A DNA stretch of 50,118 nt from Clostridia bacterium (lineage in GTDB: Bacteria > Bacillota > Clostridia > Oscillospirales > Acutalibacteraceae), in NCBI GenBank assembly GCA_017623315.1, contig JAGAPJ010000124.1, positions 1 to 50,118 of the forward strand. Direction: 5' to 3'. The notes beneath the pieces are model-generated. The model ran no database searches, was not told where the DNA came from, and was given only the letters and a program-made list of their open reading frames with translations. Below, piece after piece: positions 26,023-34,601 of the stretch (position 1 is its first letter; each line of letters starts with the position of its first letter). Both the position numbers and the translations under genes were made by a program.

Positions 26023-27732
26023 ATGCACAATGAAAAATACCTACTTTGGTGTGAAAAAGCCACCAAGGACCCCGATTTAACTTACGAATTAAAAGCAATG
26101 GCAGAAAATGACGAGCTTATTTCCGACGCCTTTTATACAGAGCTTGAATTTGGCACCGCAGGTCTTCGCGGTGTTATTGGTGCGGGTACAAACCGAATGA
26201 ATATTTACACCGTTGGTCAAGCATCACAAGGTCTTGCAGATTATGTAAATTCGGTTACCAAAAACGGTACTGTTGTCATTGGTTATGACAGCCGTATTAA
26301 ATCCGACGTGTTTGCAAAAGCAAGCGCTGAAATTTTTGCCGCAAACGGCTTAAAGGTTTATATGTATAGCGAGCTTATGCCTACCCCAATGGTTTCGTTT
26401 GCAATTCGCCGTTTAAAATGTGATGCAGGCGTTATGGTAACTGCAAGCCACAACCCCGCAAAATATAACGGATATAAAGCATACGGTCCCGACGGCACAC
26501 AGTTAGCACCCGAAGCGGCTGATTATGTGCTTTCTATTATGCAAAGCGTTGATGCCTTCACAGGTGTTAAATCGATGGATTTTGACCTTGCAGTTAAAGA
26601 AGGTAAAATTGAATATATTGGCGATGATATTATAAATGAATATCTTGAGGCTGTTAAAACACAGCAAATCGAGCCTACACTTGATATGTCAAACCTTAAG
26701 GTAATATATTCCCCATTAAACGGTACAGGCAACAAGCCCGTGCGTGAAATTTTAAAGCGTACTGGTGTTTCGGATGTTACGGTTGTACCCGAACAGGAAT
26801 TACCCGACGGCAACTTCCCGACTGCCCCCTACCCCAACCCTGAAATTCGTCAGTCGTTTGAATGTGCGCTGAAATTAGCCGAAACTGTTCCTGCCGATTT
26901 ACTTCTTGCCACCGACCCTGACTGTGACCGTGTTGGTATTGCAGTAAGACAAAACGGCGAATATCAGCTTTTAACAGGTAACGATGTTGGCGCAATTATG
27001 CTTTATTACATTTTGTCACGCAAAACCGCAAACGGCACGTTGCCCAAAAATCCTATCGCCGTTAAAACTATTGTAACTTCCGAGCTTTGCCAAAGGATTT
27101 GCGACGACTTTGGCTGTCAGCTTATAAACGTGCTTACAGGCTTTAAGTTTATTGGTGAACAAATTTCAATTTTAGAAGCTAAAAACGAAGAAGAACGTTT
27201 TGTTTTAGGCTATGAAGAAAGCTATGGCTATTTAGCTGGTGCACATTGCCGTGATAAAGACGCCGTTGTGGCTTCAATGCTTATTTGCGAAATGGCAGCA
27301 TATTATAAAAACGAAGGCAAAACCCTTATTGACGTATTAAACGAAATTTACGACAAATACGGTTATTACTATTGCAGTCAAACCAGCTTTACATGTGAAG
27401 GTCAAAGCGGTATGGCAAAAATTAAGGGCATAATGGATGATTTGCGTAATAATCCGCCTAAAGAAATTAATGGAAGTAAGGTTATTAAGGTTAACGATTA
27501 TAAAACCTCGATTTCTTATAATCTTGAAACTGAGGAACAAACCAAAATCGACCTTCCCGCTTCAAACGTGTTGTCATATTTCTTGGACGACGGTTGCAGC
27601 TTTATTGTTCGTCCTTCTGGTACCGAGCCTAAAATTAAGCTTTACGTTGGCGCGGTAGAAAGCACACACGAAAAATCACTTGAAAAGCGTGCTTCTTTAC
27701 AAAAAGCCGCTACCGAGCTTTTAGGATTTTAA
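26023..27732 (+). CDS. Phospho-sugar mutase (phosphoglucomutase/phosphomannomutase)
   Basis: The 569-aa alpha-D-phosphohexomutase moves the phosphate between C6 and C1 of glucose or mannose. The phosphoserine is in GVMVTASHNPAKYNGYK near residue 140, the Mg loop is DPDCDRVG near 306, the sugar loop is GYEESYGYL near 395 and the phosphate loop is RPSGTEPKIKLY near 530. Length and motifs resemble Bacillus PgcA, which supplies UDP-glucose for glycolipid anchors and teichoic acids. The start follows GTGAGG. FprA begins about 50 bases downstream behind a weak hairpin. Confidence 0.95.
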   Translation: MHNEKYLLWCEKATKDPDLTYELKAMAENDELISDAFYTELEFGTAGLRGVIGAGTNRMNIYTVGQASQGLADYVNSVTKNGTVVIGYDSRIKSDVFAKASAEIFAANGLKVYMYSELMPTPMVSFAIRRLKCDAGVMVTASHNPAKYNGYKAYGPDGTQLAPEAADYVLSIMQSVDAFTGVKSMDFDLAVKEGKIEYIGDDIINEYLEAVKTQQIEPTLDMSNLKVIYSPLNGTGNKPVREILKRTGVSDVTVVPEQELPDGNFPTAPYPNPEIRQSFECALKLAETVPADLLLATDPDCDRVGIAVRQNGEYQLLTGNDVGAIMLYYILSRKTANGTLPKNPIAVKTIVTSELCQRICDDFGCQLINVLTGFKFIGEQISILEAKNEEERFVLGYEESYGYLAGAHCRDKDAVVASMLICEMAAYYKNEGKTLIDVLNEIYDKYGYYYCSQTSFTCEGQSGMAKIKGIMDDLRNNPPKEINGSKVIKVNDYKTSISYNLETEEQTKIDLPASNVLSYFLDDGCSFIVRPSGTEPKIKLYVGAVESTHEKSLEKRASLQKAATELLGF

Positions 27733-27740
27733 AATATTAC

Positions 27741-27768
27741 AAAAGGGGTGGCATTGCTACCCCTTATT
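27741..27768 (+). terminator. Weak hairpin between pgm and fprA
   Basis: AAGGGGT and ACCCCTT pair around GGCATTGCT and are followed by ATTTT. The T-run is short, so it may only attenuate transcription before the flavodiiron gene, whose AAGGAG overlaps its end. Confidence 0.5.
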
Positions 27769-27781
27769 TTAAGGAGAAATT

Positions 27782-28933
27782 ATGAACGTTACACAGGATA
27801 TTAAATACATTGGCGTTAACGACCGCGAAGTTGATTTATTTGAAGGTCAATATAACGTTCCTAACGGAATGGCTTACAATTCATATTTAATAATGGATGA
27901 AAAAATTGCCGTTGTTGACACGGTTGACGCTCGCTTTACTGAAAAATGGCTTTTAAACCTTGAAAACGAGCTTTCAGGCAAAAGCCCCGATTACCTTATT
28001 GTTCAGCATATGGAACCTGACCATTCGGGCAGTATTAAAGCCTTTTGTGACAAATACCCCGAAACCGCAGTTGTTGCAAACGCTAAAGCCTTTAATATGA
28101 TTAAAAACTTTTTCGGCACCGATTTGAGTGACCGCCAAATTGCCGTGGGTGAAAACGATACCTTGAATTTAGGCAAGCACACCCTTACCTTTATCACCGC
28201 ACCTATGGTACATTGGCCCGAGGTTATTATGACCTATGACAGCACCGACAAGGTTTTATTTTCGGCTGACGGCTTTGGTAAATTCGGCGCGTTTGACTGC
28301 GAGGAAGAATGGCTTGACGAAGCAAGACGTTATTATATAGGTATTGTAGGTAAATACGGCGTGCAGGTAAATGCCGTGTTAAAAAAAGCGGCAAGCCTTG
28401 ACATTAAAACAATTTGTGCGCTTCACGGCCCTGTTTTAACAGGCGATTTAACCCCCTACCTTGCCACTTATACCAAATGGGCAACCTATGAGCCTGAAGC
28501 AAACGGCGTTTTAATTGCTTATACTTCAATTTACGGCAACACCAAAAAAGCCGCGCTTTTATTGGCTGATGAATTTACAGCAAACGGCGTTAAAAACGAG
28601 GTTTACGACCTTGCAAGATGCGATATTTACGAGGCAGTTGGTAAAGCATTTAAATACGATAAGGTTGTATTTGCAACCACAACCTATAATACTGATATCT
28701 TCCCCAAAATGCGTACCTTTATTGAATATTTAACCGCGCGTAATTTCCAAAACCGCACGGTTGCATTTATTGAAAACGGCAGTTGGGGACCAATGGCAAC
28801 AAAGGTAATGAAAAATATGCTTGAAAGCAGCAAAAACCTTACGGTTTGCGAAAACAACGTAACAGTTTTATCAGGCGTAAACGAACAAACCGAAATTGCA
28901 ATTAAAAACCTTGCAAACGAGCTTTCCAAATAA
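27782..28933 (+). CDS. FprA-type flavodiiron protein
   Basis: The 383-aa A-type flavoprotein reduces O2 or NO to protect anaerobes. A metallo-beta-lactamase-fold diiron domain (about 1-245) has ligands in HMEPDHSGS near residue 79, MVHWPEV near 143, SADGFGKFG near 160 and LHGPVL near 222. A C-terminal flavodoxin domain (about 252-383) has the FMN loop YTSIYGNTKKAA. There is no rubredoxin or reductase domain, so it needs an external electron donor. AAGGAG precedes the ATG. Confidence 0.95.
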   Translation: MNVTQDIKYIGVNDREVDLFEGQYNVPNGMAYNSYLIMDEKIAVVDTVDARFTEKWLLNLENELSGKSPDYLIVQHMEPDHSGSIKAFCDKYPETAVVANAKAFNMIKNFFGTDLSDRQIAVGENDTLNLGKHTLTFITAPMVHWPEVIMTYDSTDKVLFSADGFGKFGAFDCEEEWLDEARRYYIGIVGKYGVQVNAVLKKAASLDIKTICALHGPVLTGDLTPYLATYTKWATYEPEANGVLIAYTSIYGNTKKAALLLADEFTANGVKNEVYDLARCDIYEAVGKAFKYDKVVFATTTYNTDIFPKMRTFIEYLTARNFQNRTVAFIENGSWGPMATKVMKNMLESSKNLTVCENNVTVLSGVNEQTEIAIKNLANELSK

Positions 28934-28937
28934 TTTT

Positions 28938-28969
28938 AAACGGCAGATTTTTCTGCCGTTTTATTTTTT
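28938..28969 (+). terminator. Terminator of fprA
   Basis: AAACGGCAGA and TCTGCCGTTT pair around TTTT, followed by a T-rich run (TATTTTTT). Repeat copy 3 begins 11 bases later. Confidence 0.9.
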
Positions 28970-28980
28970 GACACAATTTC

Positions 28981-29233
28981 AAATTATAGTTTATCGGGCG
29001 GTTAAATTTTAAGAAATTGTAGGGGACGATGCCCACATCGTCCCGCAAGAATTATGATTAAGCACAAACGGGGCGATGTGGGCATCGCCCCCTACGTATT
29101 ATATCAGTTTGATTGCACATCGTAGGGACAGGCCTCCCGGACTGTCCGTTAAATTAGGCAAATTGCTGACGGACAATCATGGACGCTTGTCCCTACAAAA
29201 TTTCAATACAGTCTGTGCGATAAACCCCAATTT
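28981..29233 (+). repeat. MITE-like repeat, copy 3 (253 bp, double hairpin set)
   Basis: It has the left end AAATTATAGTTTATCG and the right end GATAAACCCCAATTT. The inside holds four palindromes instead of two: GGGACGATG..CATCGTCCC, GGGGCGATG..CATCGCCCC, a GGACAGGCC..GGACTGTCC unit and GGACAATC..CTTGTCC. A GTAGGG or CCTACG-type flank borders each unit, so the interior looks duplicated and diverged. It fills most of the 373-base gap between fprA and the BlaI-type gene. Its right end lies six bases before that gene's -35 box. Confidence 0.85.
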
Positions 29234-29239
29234 TTCCTC

Positions 29240-29268
29240 TTGACAAAACGGTCTACATCGTGTAGAAT
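29240..29268 (+). promoter_or_regulatory. Promoter of the BlaI/BlaR1-type operon
   Basis: TTGACA (29240-29245), a 17-base spacer and TAGAAT (29263-29268) form a strong sigma-A promoter. Operator 1 covers the spacer and overlaps the -10. Confidence 0.88.
29252..29266. promoter_or_regulatory. Operator 1 for the BlaI-type repressor
   Basis: TCTACATCGTGTAGA is a perfect dyad (TCTACA-3-TGTAGA). The TACA/TGTA core is typical of BlaI/MecI/CopY sites. It sits between the -35 and -10, where binding would block polymerase. Confidence 0.85.
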
Positions 29269-29276
29269 AAAGTTGG

Positions 29277-29291
29277 TCTACAGGATGTAGA
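29277..29291. promoter_or_regulatory. Operator 2 for the BlaI-type repressor
   Basis: TCTACAGGATGTAGA has the same arms with a different three-base spacer. Its centre is 25 bp from that of operator 1, and it lies just past the expected transcription start. Confidence 0.85.
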
Positions 29292-29306
29292 ACGGAGGTA
29301 AAAATT

Positions 29307-29669
29307 ATGAATATTTATCAAATGGGGGCTATTGAAGCCCGTTTTGCCGACATTGTTTGGCAAAGCGAACCAATTTCATCTGCCGTGCTTTGTAAAACTG
29401 CTGAAAAGGAATTTGGTTGGAAAAAATCAACAACCTATACCGTTTTAAAACGCCTTTGCGAAAAAGGTATTTTTAAAAATGAAAACGGCTGTGTTTCTTC
29501 GCTGATTTCAAAGGAAGAATTTTATTCACACCAGAGCGAACGCTTTGTAAGTGAAAACTTTGGCGGTTCTCTCCCCGCTTTTATTGCCGCCTTTACCGCA
29601 AAAAATAACCTTACACGTGAACAAATTGCTGAATTAAGGGAAATGATTGATAAATTTGAGGAGGAATAA
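29307..29669 (+). CDS. BlaI/MecI-family transcriptional repressor
   Basis: This 120-aa winged-helix protein has the N-terminal DNA-binding part (about 1-75; ARFADIVWQSEPISS, then GWKKSTTYTVLKRLCEKGIF) and a C-terminal dimerisation helix region. The BlaI family is inactivated by proteolysis triggered by a BlaR1-type sensor. That partner is the next gene, two bases downstream. Two TACA/TGTA dyads over the promoter point to autoregulation. GGAGG precedes the ATG by about eight bases. Confidence 0.94.
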   Translation: MNIYQMGAIEARFADIVWQSEPISSAVLCKTAEKEFGWKKSTTYTVLKRLCEKGIFKNENGCVSSLISKEEFYSHQSERFVSENFGGSLPAFIAAFTAKNNLTREQIAELREMIDKFEEE

Positions 29670-29671
29670 AT

Positions 29672-32074
29672 ATGACTGATTTATTTCTTGCCATACTTAA
29701 TATGAGCATTACCGCATCATATATTGCTTTAGCGGTAATTTTGTTTCGTTTTTTGCTTCGCAAAGCCCCAAAAACCTTAACCGTTTTAATGTGGGCGGCG
29801 GTTGGTATTCGGCTCATACTCCCCTTTTCCTTTGAAAGTATATTCAGTCTAATCCCAAGCGCAAAAACAGTACCCGAAAACATTATTTATGCCACTACAC
29901 CATATATCGACAGCGGTATTTCATACTTAAACCAAACCGTAAACCCGATAATTTCAAATAGCTTTTCACCTAATCCGACAGATAGTGTAAACCCCTTGCA
30001 AATTTGGCTATTTATTGCCGCTATCGTTTGGGTTGTTGGTATTATAGCAATGCTTGTTTACACACTTATAAGTTACCTTAAAATTGAAATAAAGGTACGT
30101 GAAGCAGTTAAATTACAGGAAAATATCTACCTTTGTGATAATATCGCCTCACCTTTTATATTAGGTGTTATAAAACCGAAAATTTACTTGCCGTCAAGCA
30201 TTAATGAAAGCGATATAGAATTTGTAACCGCACACGAAAAAGCGCATATTAAACGGCTTGACCATTTATGGAAACCACTAGGCTTTTTACTGCTTACAAT
30301 TTATTGGTTTAACCCTATTTTGTGGGTAGCTTTTGTGCTTCTTTGCAAGGATATTGAGCTTGCCTGCGATGAAAAGGTTATAAAGCAAATGGGCGCTGAA
30401 ATTAAAAAGCCCTATTCCGAAGCGCTTTTAAACTGCAGTGTGCAAAAACACCTTATTACCGCCTGTCCCCTCGCTTTTGGTGAAACAGGGGTTAAAGGTC
30501 GTATAAAATCGGTGCTTAATTATAAAAAACCGACTGTGTGGATTATTGCCTTTTGCCTTATTTTAAGCATTGTGCTTGGCGTTTGCTTTTTAACCAACCC
30601 TAAAAGTAACACCATTATGCACATTGAAGGGGTAAACTTTTCTTCCTACCTTGACAACACTATGAGCGTTCAAAAATGGGACGGTGAAACCTTTGAAAAC
30701 GTAATGTCGGTAGACAAAAATATTCTAAAAAACCTTTTAAACCTTAAAATTTCTAAAAATCCCGTGTCTCTTGACCGAAGCGAAGATGGTAACCGAGATA
30801 CAAGCAATACTGTTGTTTTACAAAGCGTAGAGGATTTATACCCATCTATTTATTCAAAGGTAGAAGGCTTGTATATTTCATTCAACAAGGATTTTACCGA
30901 GGTTTATATCCCCTACGGTCTCGCAAAGTTATCTTTGAGCTATCACGTAAAAGAGCCCCAAAAAGCACGCGAGCTTTATGAAAGTATGATAACATCAAAT
31001 CAATACTCACGCCTACAAACCGAATATCCAGAATTTTTTGATTTAGACGTATCCGAGGGCTTAATTGTTTATATTTGTGAATGGACACCAAGCAATTACA
31101 AGTGTGCCTTAGAAAGTGCCCTTTATGACGATATTTCAGATAAAAGCTTAACCCTTATAAATGGTTGCAGTATGGCAGAAATGCGTGCAATTCTTTCAAG
31201 CTATAATGTAAAGCGTGAAAATGTAGAAATTAAAGTTGTCCACAACCTATTTTCAAGCTATCGCATAAATATTACTAAAAAATACAAACGAGAAATTGAA
31301 AAGAAATTTTGGGCTACCCCAACCTATACAGGTGTAAATGCCGACAATATATTTAAAACGGTTTATAAAGAATATATGGGGCTTTCCACTGCAAAGGGGC
31401 TAGAGGTTTACGTTTGGAAAACCGGCACAATTAGCTATCAATGCGTGCTTAAAAGCGGAAGAAATTTGGTTTATACCGATGACGAAATTTTCGCTTCAAA
31501 CCCTGTTGATTTAAGTATTATGCGTACAATTTTAAGCACCTATGACATACCGCAAAACCAAATTTCATTTTGCCCTGTGGTGCACCCCGAACACCGAATT
31601 GCAATGGATAACAAAGATATTGAAAATGTAAAATATATGCTTTTCGGTCTTGCATCTTACGACAATTTCGACTTCGATGAATGGGGACTTAAAATGTCGG
31701 TAAACTTCCTTGACGGCAATGTTTTGCAGGTAGCATTTGAACACTCACAGGAACATCAAAAGCCCGTTGGTCGTCTTACCGTAACCCCCGAATATGAAAT
31801 TCGTGCAATTTATAAAGATAAACCCATTTCTTTTGGCGATTATATGCGTGAGGCTTTAGGACAAAAGGACTATAAAGACAAAGTCTTTTCGTGGGACAGC
31901 GTTATTTACACCATCCCAAGCGGTGAGGTTTATACCCTTACAAGTGATTTAGACGTAACCTACGGTGAATTGCCCCTTGGCGAATATATTATTTATAAAA
32001 AAGTGCGGTTTGAAGATGAAAACGGAAATTATTCCATCCGCACCTACTGCGCCCCCTTTGCAATTATTGAATGA
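29672..32074 (+). CDS. BlaR1-like M56 metallopeptidase with duplicated ectodomain module
   Basis: The 800-aa membrane sensor-protease has hydrophobic helices near 8-28, 35-55, 110-135, 203-225 and 288-307. The M56 zinc motif HEKAH lies at residues 188-192, with the downstream ligand in ELACDEK near 229. Residues 310-800 lie outside the membrane but lack the penicillin-binding SxxK/KTG domain of true BlaR1/MecR1. Instead, 463-547 and 576-659 are two diverged copies of one module (GLxVY..YxCxLxS..MRxILSxY..RI). The last 60 residues may form an Ig-like domain (LPLGEYIIYKKV). The signal sensed is unknown. Confidence 0.88.
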   Translation: MTDLFLAILNMSITASYIALAVILFRFLLRKAPKTLTVLMWAAVGIRLILPFSFESIFSLIPSAKTVPENIIYATTPYIDSGISYLNQTVNPIISNSFSPNPTDSVNPLQIWLFIAAIVWVVGIIAMLVYTLISYLKIEIKVREAVKLQENIYLCDNIASPFILGVIKPKIYLPSSINESDIEFVTAHEKAHIKRLDHLWKPLGFLLLTIYWFNPILWVAFVLLCKDIELACDEKVIKQMGAEIKKPYSEALLNCSVQKHLITACPLAFGETGVKGRIKSVLNYKKPTVWIIAFCLILSIVLGVCFLTNPKSNTIMHIEGVNFSSYLDNTMSVQKWDGETFENVMSVDKNILKNLLNLKISKNPVSLDRSEDGNRDTSNTVVLQSVEDLYPSIYSKVEGLYISFNKDFTEVYIPYGLAKLSLSYHVKEPQKARELYESMITSNQYSRLQTEYPEFFDLDVSEGLIVYICEWTPSNYKCALESALYDDISDKSLTLINGCSMAEMRAILSSYNVKRENVEIKVVHNLFSSYRINITKKYKREIEKKFWATPTYTGVNADNIFKTVYKEYMGLSTAKGLEVYVWKTGTISYQCVLKSGRNLVYTDDEIFASNPVDLSIMRTILSTYDIPQNQISFCPVVHPEHRIAMDNKDIENVKYMLFGLASYDNFDFDEWGLKMSVNFLDGNVLQVAFEHSQEHQKPVGRLTVTPEYEIRAIYKDKPISFGDYMREALGQKDYKDKVFSWDSVIYTIPSGEVYTLTSDLDVTYGELPLGEYIIYKKVRFEDENGNYSIRTYCAPFAIIE

Positions 32075-32075
32075 T

Positions 32076-32459
32076 AAATTGGGGTTTATCGCTTACGCGA
32101 AATTCGGAATTCGTAATTCGGAATGATTGTACAAATTAAATTGCATATTCGTAGGGGCGAACTGTATTCGCCCGCAAGCCTTCCCCAGCGGTTATTCCCC
32201 TGTTAGGGGAAATGTCGCATAGCGACAAAAGGGTTCATGTTTTCGGAGAAAAAAGGTGGCGCCGTTAGGCGACGGATGAGGAGAGCATTAAAGCACTTTC
32301 TTAACAATATTCTCCTCATCCACCAACCTTGCGGTTGGTCTGACGGACTCGTCTCTCTGTCACTTCGTGACATCTCTCTCGCACTGCGAAAGAGTCTTCC
32401 CCTTCTCCGCTGGAGAAGGCTTAAATTCTACAATTAAACTCCCGATAAACTATAATTTG
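32076..32459 (-). repeat. MITE-like repeat, copy 4 (inverted, with hairpin-rich insert)
   Basis: On the plus strand it starts AAATTGGGGTTTATCGC and ends CGATAAACTATAATTTG, the reverse of the other copies. One GTAGGGGCGAACTG..TTCGCCC palindrome remains. From about 32180 to 32422 the middle holds a different hairpin-rich sequence. Its stems are TTCCCC/GGGGAA, TGTCGC/GCGACA, GGATGAGGAGA/TCTCCTCATCC (32274-32284 with 32311-32321), CCAACC/GGTTGG and CCTTCTCC/GGAGAAGG (32401-32419). It begins one base after the BlaR1-like stop and lies before that gene's apparent terminator. No real gene is seen in this 507-base gap. Confidence 0.8.
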
Positions 32460-32466
32460 AAATATT

Positions 32467-32492
32467 AAACGGCGGTTTATACCGCCGTTTTT
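32467..32492 (+). terminator. Terminator after repeat copy 4
   Basis: AAACGGCGGT and ACCGCCGTTT pair around TTAT and end in five T. It is probably the original terminator of the BlaI/BlaR1-type operon, now 390 bases from the stop because the repeat lies between. Confidence 0.85.
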
Positions 32493-32516
32493 GTTGTCTT
32501 TCCCATATATTAGTTA

Positions 32517-32545
32517 TTGCAATTTAAAATATATTGTTATATAAT
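32517..32545 (+). promoter_or_regulatory. Promoter of the amidase operon
   Basis: TTGCAA (32517-32522) and TATAAT (32540-32545) are 17 bases apart and 36 bases before the amidase start. Confidence 0.75.
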
Positions 32546-32581
32546 AAAATATTATTAGGAAGTTAAAAGATAAGGGATAAT

Positions 32582-34579
32582 ATGAAAAGAACGATTACAA
32601 TAATTTGCTCTATTTTAGGCGGTGTAATTTTAGCACTTGCAACCGCATTTTTGCTTATAAAATTTGGCGACAAACTTTTCCCAACACAAAATAGTGGGTC
32701 CTACTTAACCGAAGAAGACCCCGTTGTTTCACAGCCCGTTTACGTACCTGAGGTAGAGCTTACCCCAACCGAATATTTAACCTTTACCTCCCCCACGCTT
32801 GAAAGCTTTAGTACAAATGAAGCTGCCGTTACCTTTAAGGGCAACGTTAAGGAGGGTAAAGAATTAAAGCTTGGTAACGAGGTTATAGCCTGTGATGAAT
32901 TAGGTAATTTTGAAAAAACAGTTAATTTAAAGCACGGTAACAACACCTTTAAATTCACCTTGGGAAACGAAACCAAAACCTTTAAAATTTACCGCCGTTA
33001 CATAATTATTACCTCATACACCCCCTCAAACGCTCAAACCTATTCGGCGGGTGTTAAGCTTAATGTTTCGGCAAAGGCTAAAGCAGGTGCAACCGTTACA
33101 GCAAAATTTAACGGTCAAACCATTACCTTAACCGAAAAAGCAGATATAAACGGCGGTGATTCAACCTTTAGCGGTCAATTCACGCTGCCTAGCGGACACT
33201 TTGTTGACCGCAATTTAGGCAAAGTAACCTTTACAGGCAAGCACGGCGGTTGGAGCGAAACCTTTTCTTCAGGCATTATCACCTGCAAAAAGGAAGAGGT
33301 TGTAGTAGACTTTGACCCCAATGCAACCCCATCTGGCGGTAATTATATAAATGTTGGGTCAGGTATTATTGCTGAAATTGTCGCCTTTCAGGCTGAAACC
33401 TTTAACGGCACAGACAAAACCGATAAATCCCGTCCGTACAACAACTACCTGCCCGAAGGTACAGTTGATTACTGCAAAGCAGAACTTAGGGATATTGATG
33501 ACGAAAGCGGACGCAAGCTTGTAACAATGCGCTGCGGCCGACAGGTTTACCTTGAAAAACGCCGCAGCCCTTATAAGGATTTTACAGTAGTTACCAAGCA
33601 GTATGTAGGCACCCTGCCCGACCACAACGAATTATCGGTTGCAAGCTTTGATATTGAAGGTCACCACACAACCCTAGTGCTTGACACCGACTGGAAAGCT
33701 CCATTCTTGTTCGAACTTAAGGACCAAGCCTATAACAGCAACTTTACGGTTAATAACGTGACTTTCAACTATGTAGATATTACATTTTGCTATGCCAGCG
33801 TTTTTGAAGGTGAAATTACTATACCCGATGACCATCCCCTATTTTCCGACGTTAAAATAATAAAAAATGAAAAAACTAAGGATTACACCTTGCGTCTTTT
33901 CCTTAAAAAGCAGGGTGCCTTTTACGGTTGGGACGCTTATTATAACGAAAATAACCAGCTTTGTTTTAAATTCTTAAATCCAACAAAGGTGGTTGAAGCT
34001 GATAACGAATATGGTGCCGACCTTACAGGCGCAGTTATTTTAATTGACGTTGGTCACGGCGGAAAAACCGATACAGGCTCTTGCAATGGTAAGCAAACTG
34101 AAAAACAATGGAATTTAACCCTTGCACAAACTATTAAGCGCGAGCTTGAAAGCATTGGCGCAACAGTTTATATCACACGCACCACCGACGTTGAGCAATT
34201 ATCCGATTACAAAATGAATTTGCTTAAGGATTTAAAGCCCGATTATTGCATAGCCATTCACCACGACGGTAATAATTCTACCTCGCTTAACGGCTTTGGC
34301 TCATATTATTATCAGCCATATTCTAAAGCGGCGGCACAAATAATGGAAAATCACAATTCAAACCTAACTGTAAACGGCAATAAGGTTTATAAAAACACCT
34401 CGCTTAAATGGCATTACTATTTTATGGGTAGAGTCAGCGTTTGTCCCGTTGTGCTTACCGAAAACGGTTATATGACCAATAAAAATGACCTTAATAATAT
34501 AACCAATATGAACGTAAACAATGCCAAAGCAAAAGCAATTACCGCAGGCATTGCCGAATATTTTTTGAGTATTCAGTAA
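32582..34579 (+). CDS. N-acetylmuramoyl-L-alanine amidase (Amidase_3) with Ig-like domains
   Basis: The 665-aa exported cell-wall hydrolase has an N-terminal signal/anchor helix (about 5-27). Two Ig-like beta domains (about 60-140 and 140-240; one with DELGNFEKTVNLKHGNNTFKF) and a middle domain follow. The catalytic Amidase_3 domain spans about 483-665. Zinc ligands are His in IDVGHGGK, Glu in QTEKQWNL and His in AIHHDGN; the catalytic Glu is in LTENGYMTN. It cleaves the amide between MurNAc and the stem peptide. A short AGGGATA precedes the ATG. It heads a six-gene plus-strand run to 38898. Confidence 0.93.
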   Translation: MKRTITIICSILGGVILALATAFLLIKFGDKLFPTQNSGSYLTEEDPVVSQPVYVPEVELTPTEYLTFTSPTLESFSTNEAAVTFKGNVKEGKELKLGNEVIACDELGNFEKTVNLKHGNNTFKFTLGNETKTFKIYRRYIIITSYTPSNAQTYSAGVKLNVSAKAKAGATVTAKFNGQTITLTEKADINGGDSTFSGQFTLPSGHFVDRNLGKVTFTGKHGGWSETFSSGIITCKKEEVVVDFDPNATPSGGNYINVGSGIIAEIVAFQAETFNGTDKTDKSRPYNNYLPEGTVDYCKAELRDIDDESGRKLVTMRCGRQVYLEKRRSPYKDFTVVTKQYVGTLPDHNELSVASFDIEGHHTTLVLDTDWKAPFLFELKDQAYNSNFTVNNVTFNYVDITFCYASVFEGEITIPDDHPLFSDVKIIKNEKTKDYTLRLFLKKQGAFYGWDAYYNENNQLCFKFLNPTKVVEADNEYGADLTGAVILIDVGHGGKTDTGSCNGKQTEKQWNLTLAQTIKRELESIGATVYITRTTDVEQLSDYKMNLLKDLKPDYCIAIHHDGNNSTSLNGFGSYYYQPYSKAAAQIMENHNSNLTVNGNKVYKNTSLKWHYYFMGRVSVCPVVLTENGYMTNKNDLNNITNMNVNNAKAKAITAGIAEYFLSIQ

Positions 34580-34601
34580 AATTTAGTAAAGGATAAATGT
34601 T

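Noticed and set aside
32237..32437. 66-codon open frame in the gap after the BlaR1-like gene
   Set aside because: It lies wholly inside the hairpin-rich repeat and shows no protein-like pattern or ribosome site suited to expression.
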